Source: Babylonia areolata
Lineage: Eukaryota; Mollusca; Gastropoda; Neogastropoda; Buccinidae
DNA: 64,000 nt
Reading direction: 5' to 3'
Assembly (NCBI RefSeq): GCF_041734735.1
Contig: NC_134887.1
Span: 28,017,792 to 28,081,791, forward strand
In this document: positions 1-10,570 of the stretch, one piece after another
Layout: each line of letters starts with the position of its first letter
Position numbering within the stretch: the stretch's first letter is position 1
The notes under the pieces: model-generated
What the model was told of the DNA's origin: nothing
The model's database searches: none
Seen by the model: the letters and a program-made list of their open reading frames with translations, nothing else
Position numbers and translations under genes: made by a program

Positions 1-311
1 TCAATCGCCAAAGACGTGGAACAAGCTCCCTGATAACCTCCGTCATTCTGATTCCCTCGCATCTTTTAAATCTCGTCTCAAAACTCACCTTTTCCCTCAG
101 CAGTAAGTTCAATTGTGGCAGGTCCACTTCCTTTGCGTTAGCTGTGCTTGACTATGTATGTAAACATATGTATGTGTACATAACTACATGCATGTATATG
201 AATGTGTATCAAGTTGTGTGTACGTGCGTTTATGTAAGTTTGTGCCTGCCTATGCGTGCGTATGTGTTAGGGTAGCTGTTAGATACACATTACATTGTTA
301 AAATGTATGTA

Positions 312-369
<58 letters not shown>

Positions 370-515
370 TCATATTTTGGTGTGTGTATGTAACATAGAT
401 GTAATGTTTTATGTTAACAAAGCGTTTTTGTAAAGCACCTAGAGCAGATTTCTGGATAGTGTGCTATATAAGTATCCATTATTATGATTATTATGATTAT
501 TATTATTATTATTAT
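1..515 (+). mobile_element. 3' end of a CR1/L2-like LINE (family C)
   Basis: The first ~110 bases encode the C-terminal end of a LINE polyprotein (a WNKLPDNL motif followed by SLKTHLF-type residues), then an untranslated tail ending in TTA/TTG repeats near 478-515. The first ~128 bases match 60049-60176 with about two differences, so this is a young copy of the element at 58900-60483. It is cut by the window edge and lies inside intron 1 of the minus-strand FABP gene. A (GT)n tract sits at 316-367. CR1/L2 assignment is from the style of the reverse transcriptase in the sister copy. Confidence 0.8.
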
Positions 516-536
516 CATATAATATACTTCTTTATA

Positions 537-822
537 TACACCCCCCCCCCCCCGCCCCCAGCCCTCCCTTTTTCTTATTTTAAAAAATTCATTGTCAATG
601 CATGTCTAGAGCACAGAGCATGTAACAAAAACTGCACACACACACACACACAACAACAACAACAACAAAAAACACATACACAACACGCATATACACACGC
701 GTGCGCGCGCGCGCGCGCGCGGCACACACACACACTAGTGACACACACACACACACATATCTTATCTATCTGCATGTTTTCGCCATTTCAGTGTTACAAC
801 AGTGTCATTGAGACTGTCTAAA
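537..822. repeat. Low-complexity cluster (C)n, (CA)n, (CAA)n, (CG)n
   Basis: A run of C near 541-553 is followed by CA, CAA, CG/CGCG and again CA tracts. Long reading frames here are translations of the repeats only. Confidence 0.9.
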
Positions 823-825
823 GTA

Positions 826-830
826 GTACT

Positions 831-879
<49 letters not shown>

Positions 880-939
880 CGCCCCAGTAAAAATGCAAAC
901 ATACTTTATAACCGCGTACAAGTAAGAATACACACAACA

Positions 940-975
<36 letters not shown>

Positions 976-1034
976 GAGCATCAGTAAAAAACACAAACAA
1001 ACAAACCATATATAATTTATAACGGCATACAAGA

Positions 1035-1070
<36 letters not shown>

Positions 1071-1139
1071 GAGCGCCAGTAAAAAAAAAAAGCAAAAAAA
1101 AAAGAATATAAATATACTTTATAACGTCACACAAGCAAG

Positions 1140-1183
<44 letters not shown>

Positions 1184-1184
1184 A
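826..1184. repeat. Compound CA minisatellite, three ~110-bp higher-order units
   Basis: Four (CA)n tracts are separated by three related spacers at about 877-932, 974-1037 and 1069-1143. Each spacer carries an AGAGCGCCAGTAAAAA-like start, a CTTTATAACG-like core and an ACAAG end. The repeated unit is therefore spacer plus CA tract, not a plain microsatellite. It ends 10 bases from the FABP exon 1 donor site, inside intron 1. Confidence 0.8.
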
Positions 1185-1193
1185 TATACATAC

Positions 1194-1263
1194 CCACAGC
1201 ATCCAAGTAAGGAACAAAGTTATCGACGGAAACCAGTTTCCACTTTCCGTTGAGTGCGGCCAT
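1194..1263 (-). CDS. Fatty-acid-binding protein, first coding exon (partial gene)
   Basis: Read on the minus strand, ATG at 1263-1261 opens MAALNGKWKLVSVDNF, then VPYLDAV and one base of a Gly codon, followed by a donor GTATGT at 1193. This is the conserved N-terminus of the intracellular lipid-binding protein family (cytosolic 10-strand barrels of about 132 residues that carry fatty acids or retinoids). It matches the family signature around GKWKLV...NF, except that Val stands where Asp/Glu is usual after NF. The exon ends in phase 1 after about 23 codons, as in known FABP genes. Exons 2-4 are not in the window; intron 1 extends past the left edge and holds a LINE end and CA repeats. The frame is open upstream of the ATG with no other Met, so this start is preferred. 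Transcription runs leftwards, head to head with the cadherin copies. Which FABP subtype it is cannot be told from one exon. Confidence 0.85.
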
Positions 1264-2306
1264 GTCGCTCAATACGTGTGTGTGTGTACGTGTCAGCTAA
1301 CCGTCTGAGCTGCTTCGCTCCGCTCTCCGCCAGTGCAGGATGCAAAGTGAACAGAGGGTCTCAGATAGCGTGCAGACCACCCCACGCACACTCTTCGCCT
1401 TGGACGTTTCTCTTTCCTACCGGTGTCAAACAGTGGCAACACCTACATCAAAATGTATCGGTAGGTATTTCTGACAATGTAAAAAATTTAAATTTAAATT
1501 CAGTAAAAACAAAAACAAAAAAAAAACCCCAAACCCAAACTTGTCTTGGCGTAAAACCATCGCGTGTTTTCTTTCGCTTAATAATTATCATCCAAGAAAT
1601 GTTCCACAATCAATCGGAGGCCTACTTGAAACAAAATCAAGGACATTTACTTGTTTTACCAGTTTGCGTCTTTTTTCCCCCCCTTCTGATCAGTCCGCGT
1701 GGCCAACACCACTAATCTAAGAACAGGTGGATAGCACTGACGAGCCCCTTTGCTAACTGAAGCCAGCGGCAAGTGTTCAATTAGGTATTTTGCTGCTTGT
1801 GTCAGTAGAGCGCGAAGCGGTAACTCAGTTGATACATGTAGCCCAGCAACCGAGCTGGATACGATGATTGCTTCAGGGCAGGCTTTCATTTGCTCGCGGC
1901 GTAAGTTAAGCTTACCATCCTGTATGTGCCTCCGCAGCACGTTTGCGCTATGTGTCACTGCAGTGTCCTCCTGTAATAACTTTGGTAAATAAACCATTGG
2001 CAGATATCAATCAAGACACAATACTTGGCATTTTGTGGGGGGTCAAGCATGACAAGATTTCATTGAAGATACACGGTTACAGTTCAGAAACTACCACCAT
2101 TTTACAGACGACTTCTCAACGGACTGACAGCCGGATACGAGTGTCAGTATGGCGTCCAGTTGACTTCAACTTTCCTGGCCAATGAGCTGTCCATCTATTT
2201 TTAGAGCAGTGGGCCAACTGACACGCTGTCAACAACTCGGAAATCCCGGCGACTAATTGCCTGTGTTATGTGCCGGTGTAACAGGCCGAAGTCTACCATT
2301 GGCTAG
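1264..2306. other. Upstream flank of the FABP exon; no gene recognised
   Basis: This holds the presumed FABP 5' UTR and promoter (minus strand). Open frames of 113 codons on the minus strand (1656-1997) and 80 codons on the plus strand (1750-1992) overlap each other; neither translation resembles a family I recognise and neither has a clear splice context. A TATA-like or other core promoter site could not be assigned. Confidence 0.5.
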
Positions 2307-2361
2307 TTTATACCCCGGGTATAAAGTAGCCTAGGCTACTTTTTAACCCCCCGGGGTTAAA
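2307..2361. other. Three abutting perfect palindromes
   Basis: TTTATACCCCGGGTATAAA (2307-2325, one-base centre), AAAGTAGCCTAGGCTACTTT (2323-2342, perfect 20-mer) and TTTAACCCCCCGGGGTTAAA (2342-2361, two-base centre) follow each other and share their AAA/T edge bases. Chance is an unlikely explanation. They could be protein-binding dyads, a cruciform-prone site or remains of palindromic mobile ends. They lie about 1 kb upstream of the FABP exon. Confidence 0.9.
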
Positions 2362-2457
2362 CCAGCCCAGGCCATGCCATACCCTTCCTGGCCGGAATAT
2401 ACCCCCTGTGTACACTTCGCTCACCTAACCAGTCTGTATCATATTGTTGCCAATCAT

Positions 2458-2640
2458 AGTAGTAGTAGTAGTAGTAGTAGTAGTCGCAGTTGCAGTACTA
2501 GTAGTAATAACAATGATGATGATGATAATGATAACAATAATGTGGTGATGATAACAATGATAATAATAACAATGATAACAACAACAACAGCAACAACAAC
2601 AACAATAATGATAATGATGATGATAATGATAATGATAATG
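2458..2640. repeat. (AGT)n, (GAT)n and (CAA)n trinucleotide tracts
   Basis: AGT repeats at 2458-2484 grade into GAT/AAT and ACA repeats to about 2640. No coding meaning. Confidence 0.9.
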
Positions 2641-2839
2641 GAATTCTATACAGCGCCTCCCAAGGAATCAATGTGTCATAGTGGAGATGCAGGATAGTGG
2701 GGCGAGAGCGGAAGTGGTAGGATTGGGGGCTGATATGCCTCTCAGTAGACCCCCAGACCCCATGCTACCAAACTTGTAGCAGAAGGTAAGAGACAGGCCT
2801 TTTTGGACACTATCAGCTAGAGAACTAATGCTCCCCTTC

Positions 2840-3112
2840 ACGACGAGCGCAATAGCCGAATGGTTGAAGCGTTGGACTTTCAATCTGAGGATCCGGGGTT
2901 CCAATCTCGGTGTCGCCTGGTGGGTAAAAGGTGGAGATTTTTCCGATATCCCAGGTCAACATATGTGCAGACCTGCTAGTGCCTGAACTCCCTTCGTGTG
3001 TATACGCACGCAGAAGATCAAATGCGCACGTTAAAGATCCTGTAATCCATGTCAGCGTTCGGTGGGTTATGGAAAAAAGAACATACACAGCATGCACACC
3101 CCCGAAAACGGA
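2840..3112 (+). mobile_element. SINE1, tRNA-derived, 3'-truncated copy
   Basis: The head at about 2840-2915 has an RNA polymerase III A-box-like TAGCCGAATGGTTGAAGCG and a B-box-like GGGTTCCAATC. The body matches the full copy at 24411-24797 up to about 3112, where similarity stops. The tRNA relation is inferred from the cloverleaf-like head (see the full copy). Confidence 0.8.
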
Positions 3113-3218
3113 GACAGAAGAAATGTCCAAACATGTGTTCTGTGTGGCTTATTCAGGATTAAAGAGGCTATGCCAGTCTTGAATAAAAGCTAATTTGTGT
3201 TTGCACATTTCTTCTGTC
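3113..3218. repeat. 20-bp inverted repeat pair
   Basis: GACAGAAGAAATGT at 3113-3126 recurs as its reverse complement at 3205-3218. Counting outward the arms extend to about 20 bases with one mismatch. The left arm begins exactly where SINE1 similarity ends. Confidence 0.75.
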
Positions 3219-3633
3219 TTTGCTGCTGTGTGCACATGTCAAATGATTGGTATAAGGACAGGCCCGGCGCTTCCTTTTTAAAGGAAGTGTCTGGGTTTGT
3301 TCCAATGTACCTTTTATTTACCTGTGTGCTAGCTGAATCGGTAGCGTCAGCATCACTGACTTGAAGTTGTGTACCTCGTGTAATGGAGAGAGTTACCACC
3401 CTTTACTATTTGTTAACAATCTCCAAGTTCAACCATGGACAGTGTAGACGCTTAGAAATTATACTTGACACTGAGATAAACATGAGAGTGAACATTAGGG
3501 ATCGAGGATCGATATTGAGAAAGCATTGGAAAAATTGAAATAATTATCGAGAAGATTACAACTAAAGCAGAGGGAGATAAGAGAGGAAGAGACAGAAAGA
3601 GGTGCATGTTCCATTGCTTTGCATGACAGCTAG

Positions 3634-3639
<6 letters not shown>

Positions 3640-3677
<38 letters not shown>

Positions 3678-3742
3678 AAAAAGAAAGAAAGTAGATCTAG
3701 GGACAAAAAGGGAAAAATGATGGCGAAAAAAAAAAGGATATG

Positions 3743-3798
<56 letters not shown>
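3640..3798. repeat. (TA)n(TG)n and (CA)n microsatellites
   Basis: TA/TG tract at about 3633-3673 and CA tract at about 3743-3797, separated by A-rich sequence. The block 3219-3640 holds no gene or element I recognise. Confidence 0.9.
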
Positions 3799-3799
<1 letters not shown>

Positions 3800-4195
3800 T
3801 TCACTCCACACATTCGTTCAAACACATGACTTTACACGTGCGTGCTCGTTCACATGATAAATGTAATGCATGAACGACCAACCACCCTCGCTGGACTGCC
3901 ACAAAGCTTGGAAAAAAAGAAGAAGAAAAGAAGAAGAAGAAGAAAGCTAAAGAAAAAAGGAAACGGACTGAAGAGTGCAATTCGATGAAAAGAGGACACT
4001 CGGCAACAACCAACCAACGGAGGAACCAGAGGAACGTTCGTTTATTTATTTATAGTCTGTTCATCTAAGATGATGATATTATACTGTGAACCAGAGGAAG
4101 AAGATGTAGATGTTTCAGTTGGCTGGAAGAAAAAAAACCCAAGACAGCAACAAACAAGCTTCAGATCTTAAGATGGAATCAAAAAAAAGAAGATA

Positions 4196-4330
4196 AGTTT
4201 CAGTTTCAGTAGCTCAAGGAGGCGTCACTGCGTTCGGACAAATCCATATACGCTACACCACATCTGCCAAGCAGATGCCTGACCAGCAGCGTAACCCAAC
4301 GCGCTTAGTCAGGCCTTGAGGAAAAAAAAA
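4196..4330 (+). mobile_element. SINE2, short tRNA-related SINE
   Basis: The copy starts at a TCAGTTTCAGTAGCTCAAGG-like head with A-box-like TAGCTCAAGGAGGCGT and B-box-like GTTCGGACAAATCC. It continues through GCAGATGCCTGACCAGCAGC and GTCAGGCCTTGAG and ends in an A-rich tail near 4320-4338. A second, 5'-truncated copy lies at 63397-63478. Confidence 0.75.
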
Positions 4331-4365
4331 AGAAAAAAAGGTGAATAAATAACAGATAAGCTTAC

Positions 4366-4500
4366 ACAAATAAATAAATAATTAAATAAATAAATAATAA
4401 CTATAATGTAAAAAAAAAAAAAAGAAAAAAAAAGAATAAAAATAAAAATTAAATAAATAAATATAAAAATAAATAAATAAATAAATAAATAAGATAACAA
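4366..4500. repeat. (AAAT)n-rich low-complexity block
   Basis: AAAT/AAAAT units dominate, broken by poly-A. The surrounding 3800-4690 is A-rich with no gene recognised apart from SINE2. Confidence 0.85.
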
Positions 4501-4819
4501 TGATGATAAATAAGCAGATAATAAAAGACAGTGAACCCGAAGGACAAGAGACAATGACCGAAAACACGAAGAGAAAACCCACAAATACAAAAGCACATGC
4601 ACATACAATAGCAACCTGTCAGCATAGAATCATTAAAGATGTACATCATCAAATACAGGAAACACTATAGACACAACAAAGTATGGATGAACGGATAAGA
4701 ATAACAAATAACATACAGACACACAATTTCAAAACTTTTATTGTCTCGTAGCTGCTTCTACATAGGCACATATACGCGTATAGTTTAAAAAAGACTACTA
4801 CTACTACTACTATGCAACT

Positions 4820-4886
4820 GACCAAATTTCTCGAACTGGAGATAATAAAGTTATTCTTATCTTATCTTATCTTATCTTACCTTATC
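4820..4886 (+). mobile_element. LINE 3' tail remnant with (CTTAT)n
   Basis: A short stretch ending in AATAAAGTTATTCTTAT and pentanucleotide CTTAT repeats. It is absent from the matching place in duplication copy B (about 26590), so it arrived after duplication. The family cannot be named. Confidence 0.5.
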
Positions 4887-6807
4887 ACTGCACATACAGT
4901 AGCTGAGCTGGGTAATCATGTAAATGTTATAGAGCCTAATCAGCAGTTTCTTGAAGTGGGCTAACTGTCTTATTTGAAAGGGCGAAAGTCACTGAATCAC
5001 TTGTTATTGGCTTGTTTGTTAATTTGTTAGTATTGTTCTATATTCAACGCCAAAGGCGTCATTGAGATTTCAGTTTCACCCTTTGTGCCCCATGGATGTG
5101 ATGTACGGGAAGCAACCATTGTTTTTCTTTGAACCGTGTTGTTTCGCATTATCGCCCCCCGACATTGTCGTCTGCGCGATAATTGATTGAAGAAAGAATG
5201 ACAAAGCCAGTGTCAAAAAGATCACGAAATCTATTACGGACGATGTTGTCTGGGAGTGCATCCAAATGGATCTTCAAATTTGAAGGTGTCGTGTTTTGGG
5301 GATGCACAACAGTAAGTGGTGAAAGAACATTGAAAGGTCTTCGTAGAAGATGTTTGAAACATAATCTTTTTTTTTGAATATCACACAGAAAATTTGTAAA
5401 CGTATTTGACATTTTAAAATTACGTCTTTAGTGTATATGACGTACATTTGTTTTTTTGGGGAGGAGGTCAGGCATATCATATGCAGACAGGAACAGCGTT
5501 CTCGGGTCGTTTGTGGAAAATCCTGTGAGTTAAACAATACTGATCATAACATGTCAAAACAAACAGTCCAAGTGGAGTAGTGCAGTTAATTTACAACGGA
5601 GGTTTGTCATTATCTTTGTAGTTTATAACCCAAAATTATTTCCACCAGTGTTGTTTAGAAGGAAAAAATGAATTGTGGCTCTTTTTTTCACGAAAACTGC
5701 AAATACATGGTAACAAACCCAACGTAGTGAAAACAACAACCAGGCCGTGTATAAGTTATGTACGTTGTAAAGAGGCGTATGCTTTTGAAAAACTTCATAA
5801 TATATGATTAATTTTGTTGAAATTTAGGTAACACACGGTCGTATTTACACACAACACTGGCTCTGTTTCAAAATCCAGACTGTCATTGTTTAACAATGCG
5901 TCCAGACACATTTATTGAGAAAATGGTACTCATATCTTGTTTTCTTTTTTTTTTCTTTTTTTTTTTAAACACATTGCGTCTTTTTGCATATCTTGCATAT
6001 CTATTCTTGCAGTATTTCAGCTCTTCTTGTGTGGAGATCACATGCACCAAAGCAAAGTTTTCACATCGCAATTGTACTTTCAAATTTCCTTGCGCACAAC
6101 AGACAAGTCAATGTTCTGAATCGATATAGTTATCAGAGAGAGAGAGAGAGAGAGTGTTTGCGTGTGTGTTTGCACGTGTGGGTACATACGTGTGTGTCTG
6201 TTCTGTGTTTATGCTAAGTGCAGAATTAATCGAAGTGACATTATCAGCAACAGTAGCAGTTATATAGATTCGCCGTTGTGGAAAATCTTTGAGCACACAA
6301 TGCCTATCTACTTCGTGCGCATACGTACATTTCACAGTGTGGGCCTGTGAGACGAACACTGTTGTCGCGGAAATCTGCCTCTGTGTAAAAAAAAAGAAAA
6401 GAAAAAAAGACTGAAAGAATCTGAACAGCTATAGTTTTAAAAAGTTGTGAGTTATGCTACCGTCATCTCTCTCTCTAGTCTGGCTGTTTTGTTTGCGCGT
6501 GTGTGTATGTGTGTGTGTTTGTGTGTGTGCACGTTTGTATATAAGTGTAAGTGTGTGTGTGGTTGCATTTATTCACAGGTGAGTTGAAGTAGGTGGTCAT
6601 ACTTCAGGCATTGCCATGGTTTACATGTTCTTATATAATGCCTGGTTCTTGCGAACTGAAACAGTCAGGCTCAGTGCAGCTGTTACATTTCTTTTCATGC
6701 TTCCTTCTTTTTGTGTTCTTCTCTTTTCCAGAAAAATTTCCCCAGTAATATGGTAACCCGGTGACCAGACATGGCTATCAAGCCTTTGAGACCCTGTCGC
6801 AGTGGAC

Positions 6808-6862
6808 ACGAAAGTAGTGTTGCATGTGCTGACTGTTATGTCAGTTATCTCCCCGAAAAAAG
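6808..6862 (+). pseudogene. Cadherin copy A, exon 1 (signal peptide) without ATG
   Basis: The 55 bases align with the signal-peptide exon at 28213-28267: TKVVLHVLTVMSVISPKK then phase 1 and a GTAAGT donor. The first codon is ACG where copy B has ATG. The next in-frame ATG (6838-6840) would leave only eight residues of this exon and no signal peptide. Confidence 0.85.
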
Positions 6863-6998
6863 GTAAGTTTCTCCACTGAAAGCTGAAAAGTTTAGCTGAC
6901 CATATCAGAACCCTCAGCTCGAGACGAAAACTGCACAACATCCACCATCCAGTTAAAGGGATTTCAGATTGTTATGGCTCGTCAAATACTTTATATAA

Positions 6999-7001
<3 letters not shown>

Positions 7002-7074
<73 letters not shown>
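7002..7074. repeat. (CA)n(TA)n microsatellite
   Basis: CA repeats at about 7002-7041 run straight into TA repeats to about 7072. Another (GT)n lies at about 7828-7863. The rest of 6863-7890 is intron 1 of copy A with no element recognised. Confidence 0.9.
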
Positions 7075-7075
<1 letters not shown>

Positions 7076-7823
7076 AGAGAGGAGATTCTACAGCAAATGA
7101 ATATGTGTACCCGAGAAAAACATATTTAGGTACATTGCTGCAAGTAGTCATGGAGACCTCTTTTTTTTTAGCATAAAGTTGTGACGTCACAAGTTCGGAG
7201 ACTCCCTTTTGTTTTTCGAAACGAATTTGTTTGAAAATGCTGTGCGAGGACTTAAAAAAAACTGTGCAAGGACTGGTCTGGAATTGATTTTGGTTTCGTG
7301 CCTGCAGATGGGCATGCAATTTGCCTAACAGAATATCCGTTGTTTCCCACAGTTTCTAAATCCTGAAAGCTGGCTTTGTGCACAGTCAGTGTGACATAAC
7401 GCCTGTCTTTCCAGAGAGTGGAGACAATTATAGCGGTTCCTTGGGTTCCTTGTGTTGTGCCGGTCTGTTTAAATCAGTGTTATAGCTTTTATGTGAAGAT
7501 ATATGTCTGGTATAATACATGGTTCTGTAATTCACCTATTTTTTGTCAGTTTTTTTTAAATTTCTTTTTTTAGCATGATGCTATTCCACTTTGTGTTCCT
7601 TTGGATACTAAAGTGCTTAAAATTTTCACTGATGTTAAAATTAGAATGTGTTTATTTGTCTACACACTATTTTTCATAACATTCACGTTTACGATTGCGT
7701 GCGATACCCACAATGACAGTCAGATGTAATGTGTATCGTCATTGCCAAAGAGTGACGTGTAATGTACATTTGGATAAATGTAAATTGTTTTTATTTCTTT
7801 TATGTCATATATATATACTCTCT

Positions 7824-7864
<41 letters not shown>

Positions 7865-7896
7865 TGCGTGTGTGTTGTTGTTGTTTTGTTTGTTTA

Positions 7897-8935
7897 TCAC
7901 ATAGCTACAGACATACCTCTGCTTCTTGTGTAAGGGACGAGAATAAAGTCATGTAATCTGTATATCTCTTTGGGGTCTAGCTGCAGATTTGCCAACTTCA
8001 CCGCCTTTGCAATGGTCTGGGATTGATTGTCTGATACAAGTTTGGATGGCAAAGCCTTAAAAGACGGAGCATTGACTCCGCATAAACTTATGTTAACTTC
8101 TACTCTGGGATGAACCAAACCCTTGAGATCTAGTGGTTTCTTGCTTTGCGGGTCAGAATACGTTTTCCTGAGGTGCTGTTCAAGTGTTTCTTTGTCCACT
8201 GTGAGTGTCCCTGATTTGGGATGCTTGAACAGTTTCCTGGCGAACTGAAAGGGGTCTCGGAGGAAGCAGTCTTGTGTCTTCTTCTTTTTGCACCTTTTCC
8301 TGCTTGCTGATTCTGCTTTACTGAGAGCACTGTGTTTTGCTTTCAGGTCTTTCCAAAGTTTCTGTAGGACCTGCTTCTCAAATTCTGAAGCTGTCTTAAT
8401 CGTTTTCTTGAGCTTTCTTTTTGTATTTCGGATGTTGTCCATTTCCCGTTGTCGCCTGGATTTTTGAGGAGGTATTCTTGTCTTCGGTTCTTTTACTCTT
8501 ACTGTTTCCCGACAGGTTGCGTACACGATATCTCCTTAGGTGGCTAACTTGTGTTCCAAGGTGCTCTGTCCTATCAGCGCATCAAGTTTTTGAACTATTT
8601 TCTGGTCCAACTCTTCCCATTCCGTTTTTGCACTTGCAGGTGGCAAGTTTAGTTTCTGGCGTCTGGCTTCAAAATCTTGTACAATTGATTCTTATCTGCT
8701 GGTGCAGTGCGCTGCTGAGCATTCGTCTGATTCTTCATACAACCCATTTTGGTCCTGTGGATCTTCATGCCACGCTCAGTGGAGAATTTCCGCCCACGGA
8801 CACACGGGAATTCCATCAGTTCTGAAATCGTAGTCCGTCCGTTTACCGTTTCCAGTCTTGATTCTGTTGTCGCCGATGGATTCATCATTCTCTCCCCCTT
8901 TCAGCGAATCCTGGGAGCATCTCTTCTTTGAACAA
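7897..8935 (-). mobile_element. N-terminal half of an R2/NeSL-type LINE
   Basis: On the minus strand, 8888-8649 encodes a zinc-finger-like element (FPCVRGRKFSTERGM then KIHRTKMGC), and after a break the 209-codon frame 8526-7897 encodes a basic linker with LWKDLKAKHSALSKAESASR and DPFQFARKLF. A single N-terminal C2H2 finger followed by such a linker is typical of LINEs with a restriction-enzyme-like endonuclease (R2, NeSL, Hero group). The copy stops before the reverse transcriptase. Its likely 5' leader continues to about 9240. The element sits in intron 1 of copy A and is missing from copy B, so it came after duplication. Family naming is an inference from motif style. Confidence 0.6.
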
Positions 8936-9245
8936 CTAGTAGCAATTGATTAAGGGTAAGGTGGGCTGCCAACCCACGGAACCTGAGTCTAGTCTTTTCC
9001 AGTGACACTCGGTCTTTCCCGAACGTCATCCAGACTGTTCCTGAAAGTCAGTGGCTTATCCATGTCTCAGTGATAAGGAACTTTAGGGAGAGCTGGACAA
9101 TACAAGCTCTTCAGAGAAGAAGGCCCCCTCAGTCAAGTGTTTCGGCCCTTAACTCCTTACACTCTTAGGGGGCCGGGCTGCAGAGAGGTCAGGACTCCTG
9201 GATGCCCTTGTCATGCCGCCTTTTCTTCTTCTTCTTCTTTTTCAT

Positions 9246-9288
9246 TTTCTGGCAGACGTTTTAACCACTGAGCCATCGTACGCCTAGT
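9246..9288 (-). mobile_element. tRNA-like SINE head fragment
   Basis: On the minus strand, GATGGCTCAGTGGTTAAAAC GTCTGCC looks like the D-arm/A-box of a tRNA-derived SINE, followed by an A/GAA-rich tail (9220-9245). No B box is retained, so only the head survives. Confidence 0.45.
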
Positions 9289-9329
9289 TTGAGAAGTGAA
9301 ATTTAATCCTTATGAAGTATACTTTAATT

Positions 9330-10200
9330 CCTCCTCGACCAGATCCACCTGGAACCCTTTTCTGCTGCTTCTGCTACATTAAAATCTCCACCAGTTATTG
9401 TATTACTGACATTGAAATCTTTCATCTTTTCACTTAAGGTATTATAAAATTCTTGGTTATCTCTGTTTGGACCATATATATACAAACAGAAGTCATTTTG
9501 TTAATTTCAATATACACCATAATACTGTTTCCCCCGTCACCGTCACCCATTTTAACTTTTTGTTTTATTTCATTTTTTTACCTTTAACTCAAAATTGTTG
9601 TTAAAAAGTATGGCAACCCCTCTTGCATTAGATGGGGGCCTGAGAAGTAAGCTTGATAAACCCATTTTGAAATAATGTAACTTTCCATATTTTTCTCAAA
9701 ATGAGTATCTTGCAAGAAATAAATCGAGTATTTTTTTGTTCCTCAAGTTATGAAATACATCTGTGTTCAAACATTGACAGTTGACCGAGACAGTTGTATT
9801 TGAGCTATCCATCTTGTAGAATATAAACAGTACATTGTTGAAATGACAGCAACCCGTCCAATTCTGTAACCGAGCCGACAAAAAAACAAAAAAAACAACA
9901 ACAAAACCCCAACCATTATTAGAAGCCTTCTTTTCGAAGTGAATATATAAAATCGAATAACAAATTCGAGACAAATTGTAAAGATTAACCAGCAAACCTC
10001 CTAAAAACCATACAAAGACATATGATACAAAACTCAACCTACAATTGCATTTACACATACCAAATTTGACAAAATAGTCGACAATCACAAGTAAGTGCAG
10101 CATCAAATATGAATCGAGACAACCGTTCGCAAGCGAAAAGTGCCCTTCCTTTTCAAGTTTTACTTTGCACAGAGCAGAAATCGTAATAGCTGATCGTAAC
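9330..10200 (-). mobile_element. LINE endonuclease-domain fragment
   Basis: Read on the minus strand, about 9840-9330 gives pieces of an apurinic-type endonuclease domain. In order these are a VSVNCQ start, a KNMESYI-like strand and, after breaks, GGDFN, the catalytic Asn-containing signature. It is the same family as the fragment at 18910-19198 (VALINCKGLN, EEKMEHYI). The open 168-codon frame at 9696-10202 is this domain's start plus leader, not a host gene. It is absent from copy B. Confidence 0.6.
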
Positions 10201-10449
10201 AAAAAGAAAAGAAAAAAAGGAACTTCTGCTTTGTATGGAACTTACATTGATGCATACGTCTTCGTGGAGCAGCAAAAGTCTGTGAAACAATGGGATATCT
10301 TTTAAAAAAAAATTAGAACGGGTCTCACTGAACTAAAACAGAAGAGATTAAAATATGACTCAAGGCATGGAAAGGATATTGTTTAACCAACAGTGTCAAA
10401 GTCTGTCTACATTTGCCCAAGTGGTTTAAAACAACAACTGTAGTGTAGA

Positions 10450-10570
10450 CCTTTTGGTTAGTAGTAGGAGTAGCAGCAGCTGTAGTAGTAGTAGGAATAA
10501 TAGCATAGTGATGATACTGATGATGATAATAATGATAACAACAACAACAACAACAGTAATAATAAATGGC
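10450..10570. repeat. (GTA)n/(GAT)n/(CAA)n trinucleotide tracts
   Basis: Trinucleotide repeats in intron 1 of copy A. The following 10571-11441 contains only AT-rich intron sequence with no gene or element recognised. Confidence 0.8.

Noticed and set aside
411-1272. Long frames rich in CVCVCV, HTHTHT or YYY on both strands
   Set aside because: They are translations of CA/GT and TTA tracts; only the last ~23 codons of the minus-strand frame (1194-1263) are real.
2840-2915. True tRNA gene
   Set aside because: The head has A and B boxes, but the acceptor stem does not pair properly and a long SINE body follows; the same holds at 24411.
6621-6941. 106-codon minus-strand frame, with a similar one at 28056-28358
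   Set aside because: Both are antisense shadows of the cadherin signal-peptide exon; similarity between them reflects the segmental duplication.
9696-10202. 168-codon minus-strand frame as a membrane protein gene
   Set aside because: Its C-terminal part is the beginning of a LINE endonuclease domain; the rest is element leader sequence.
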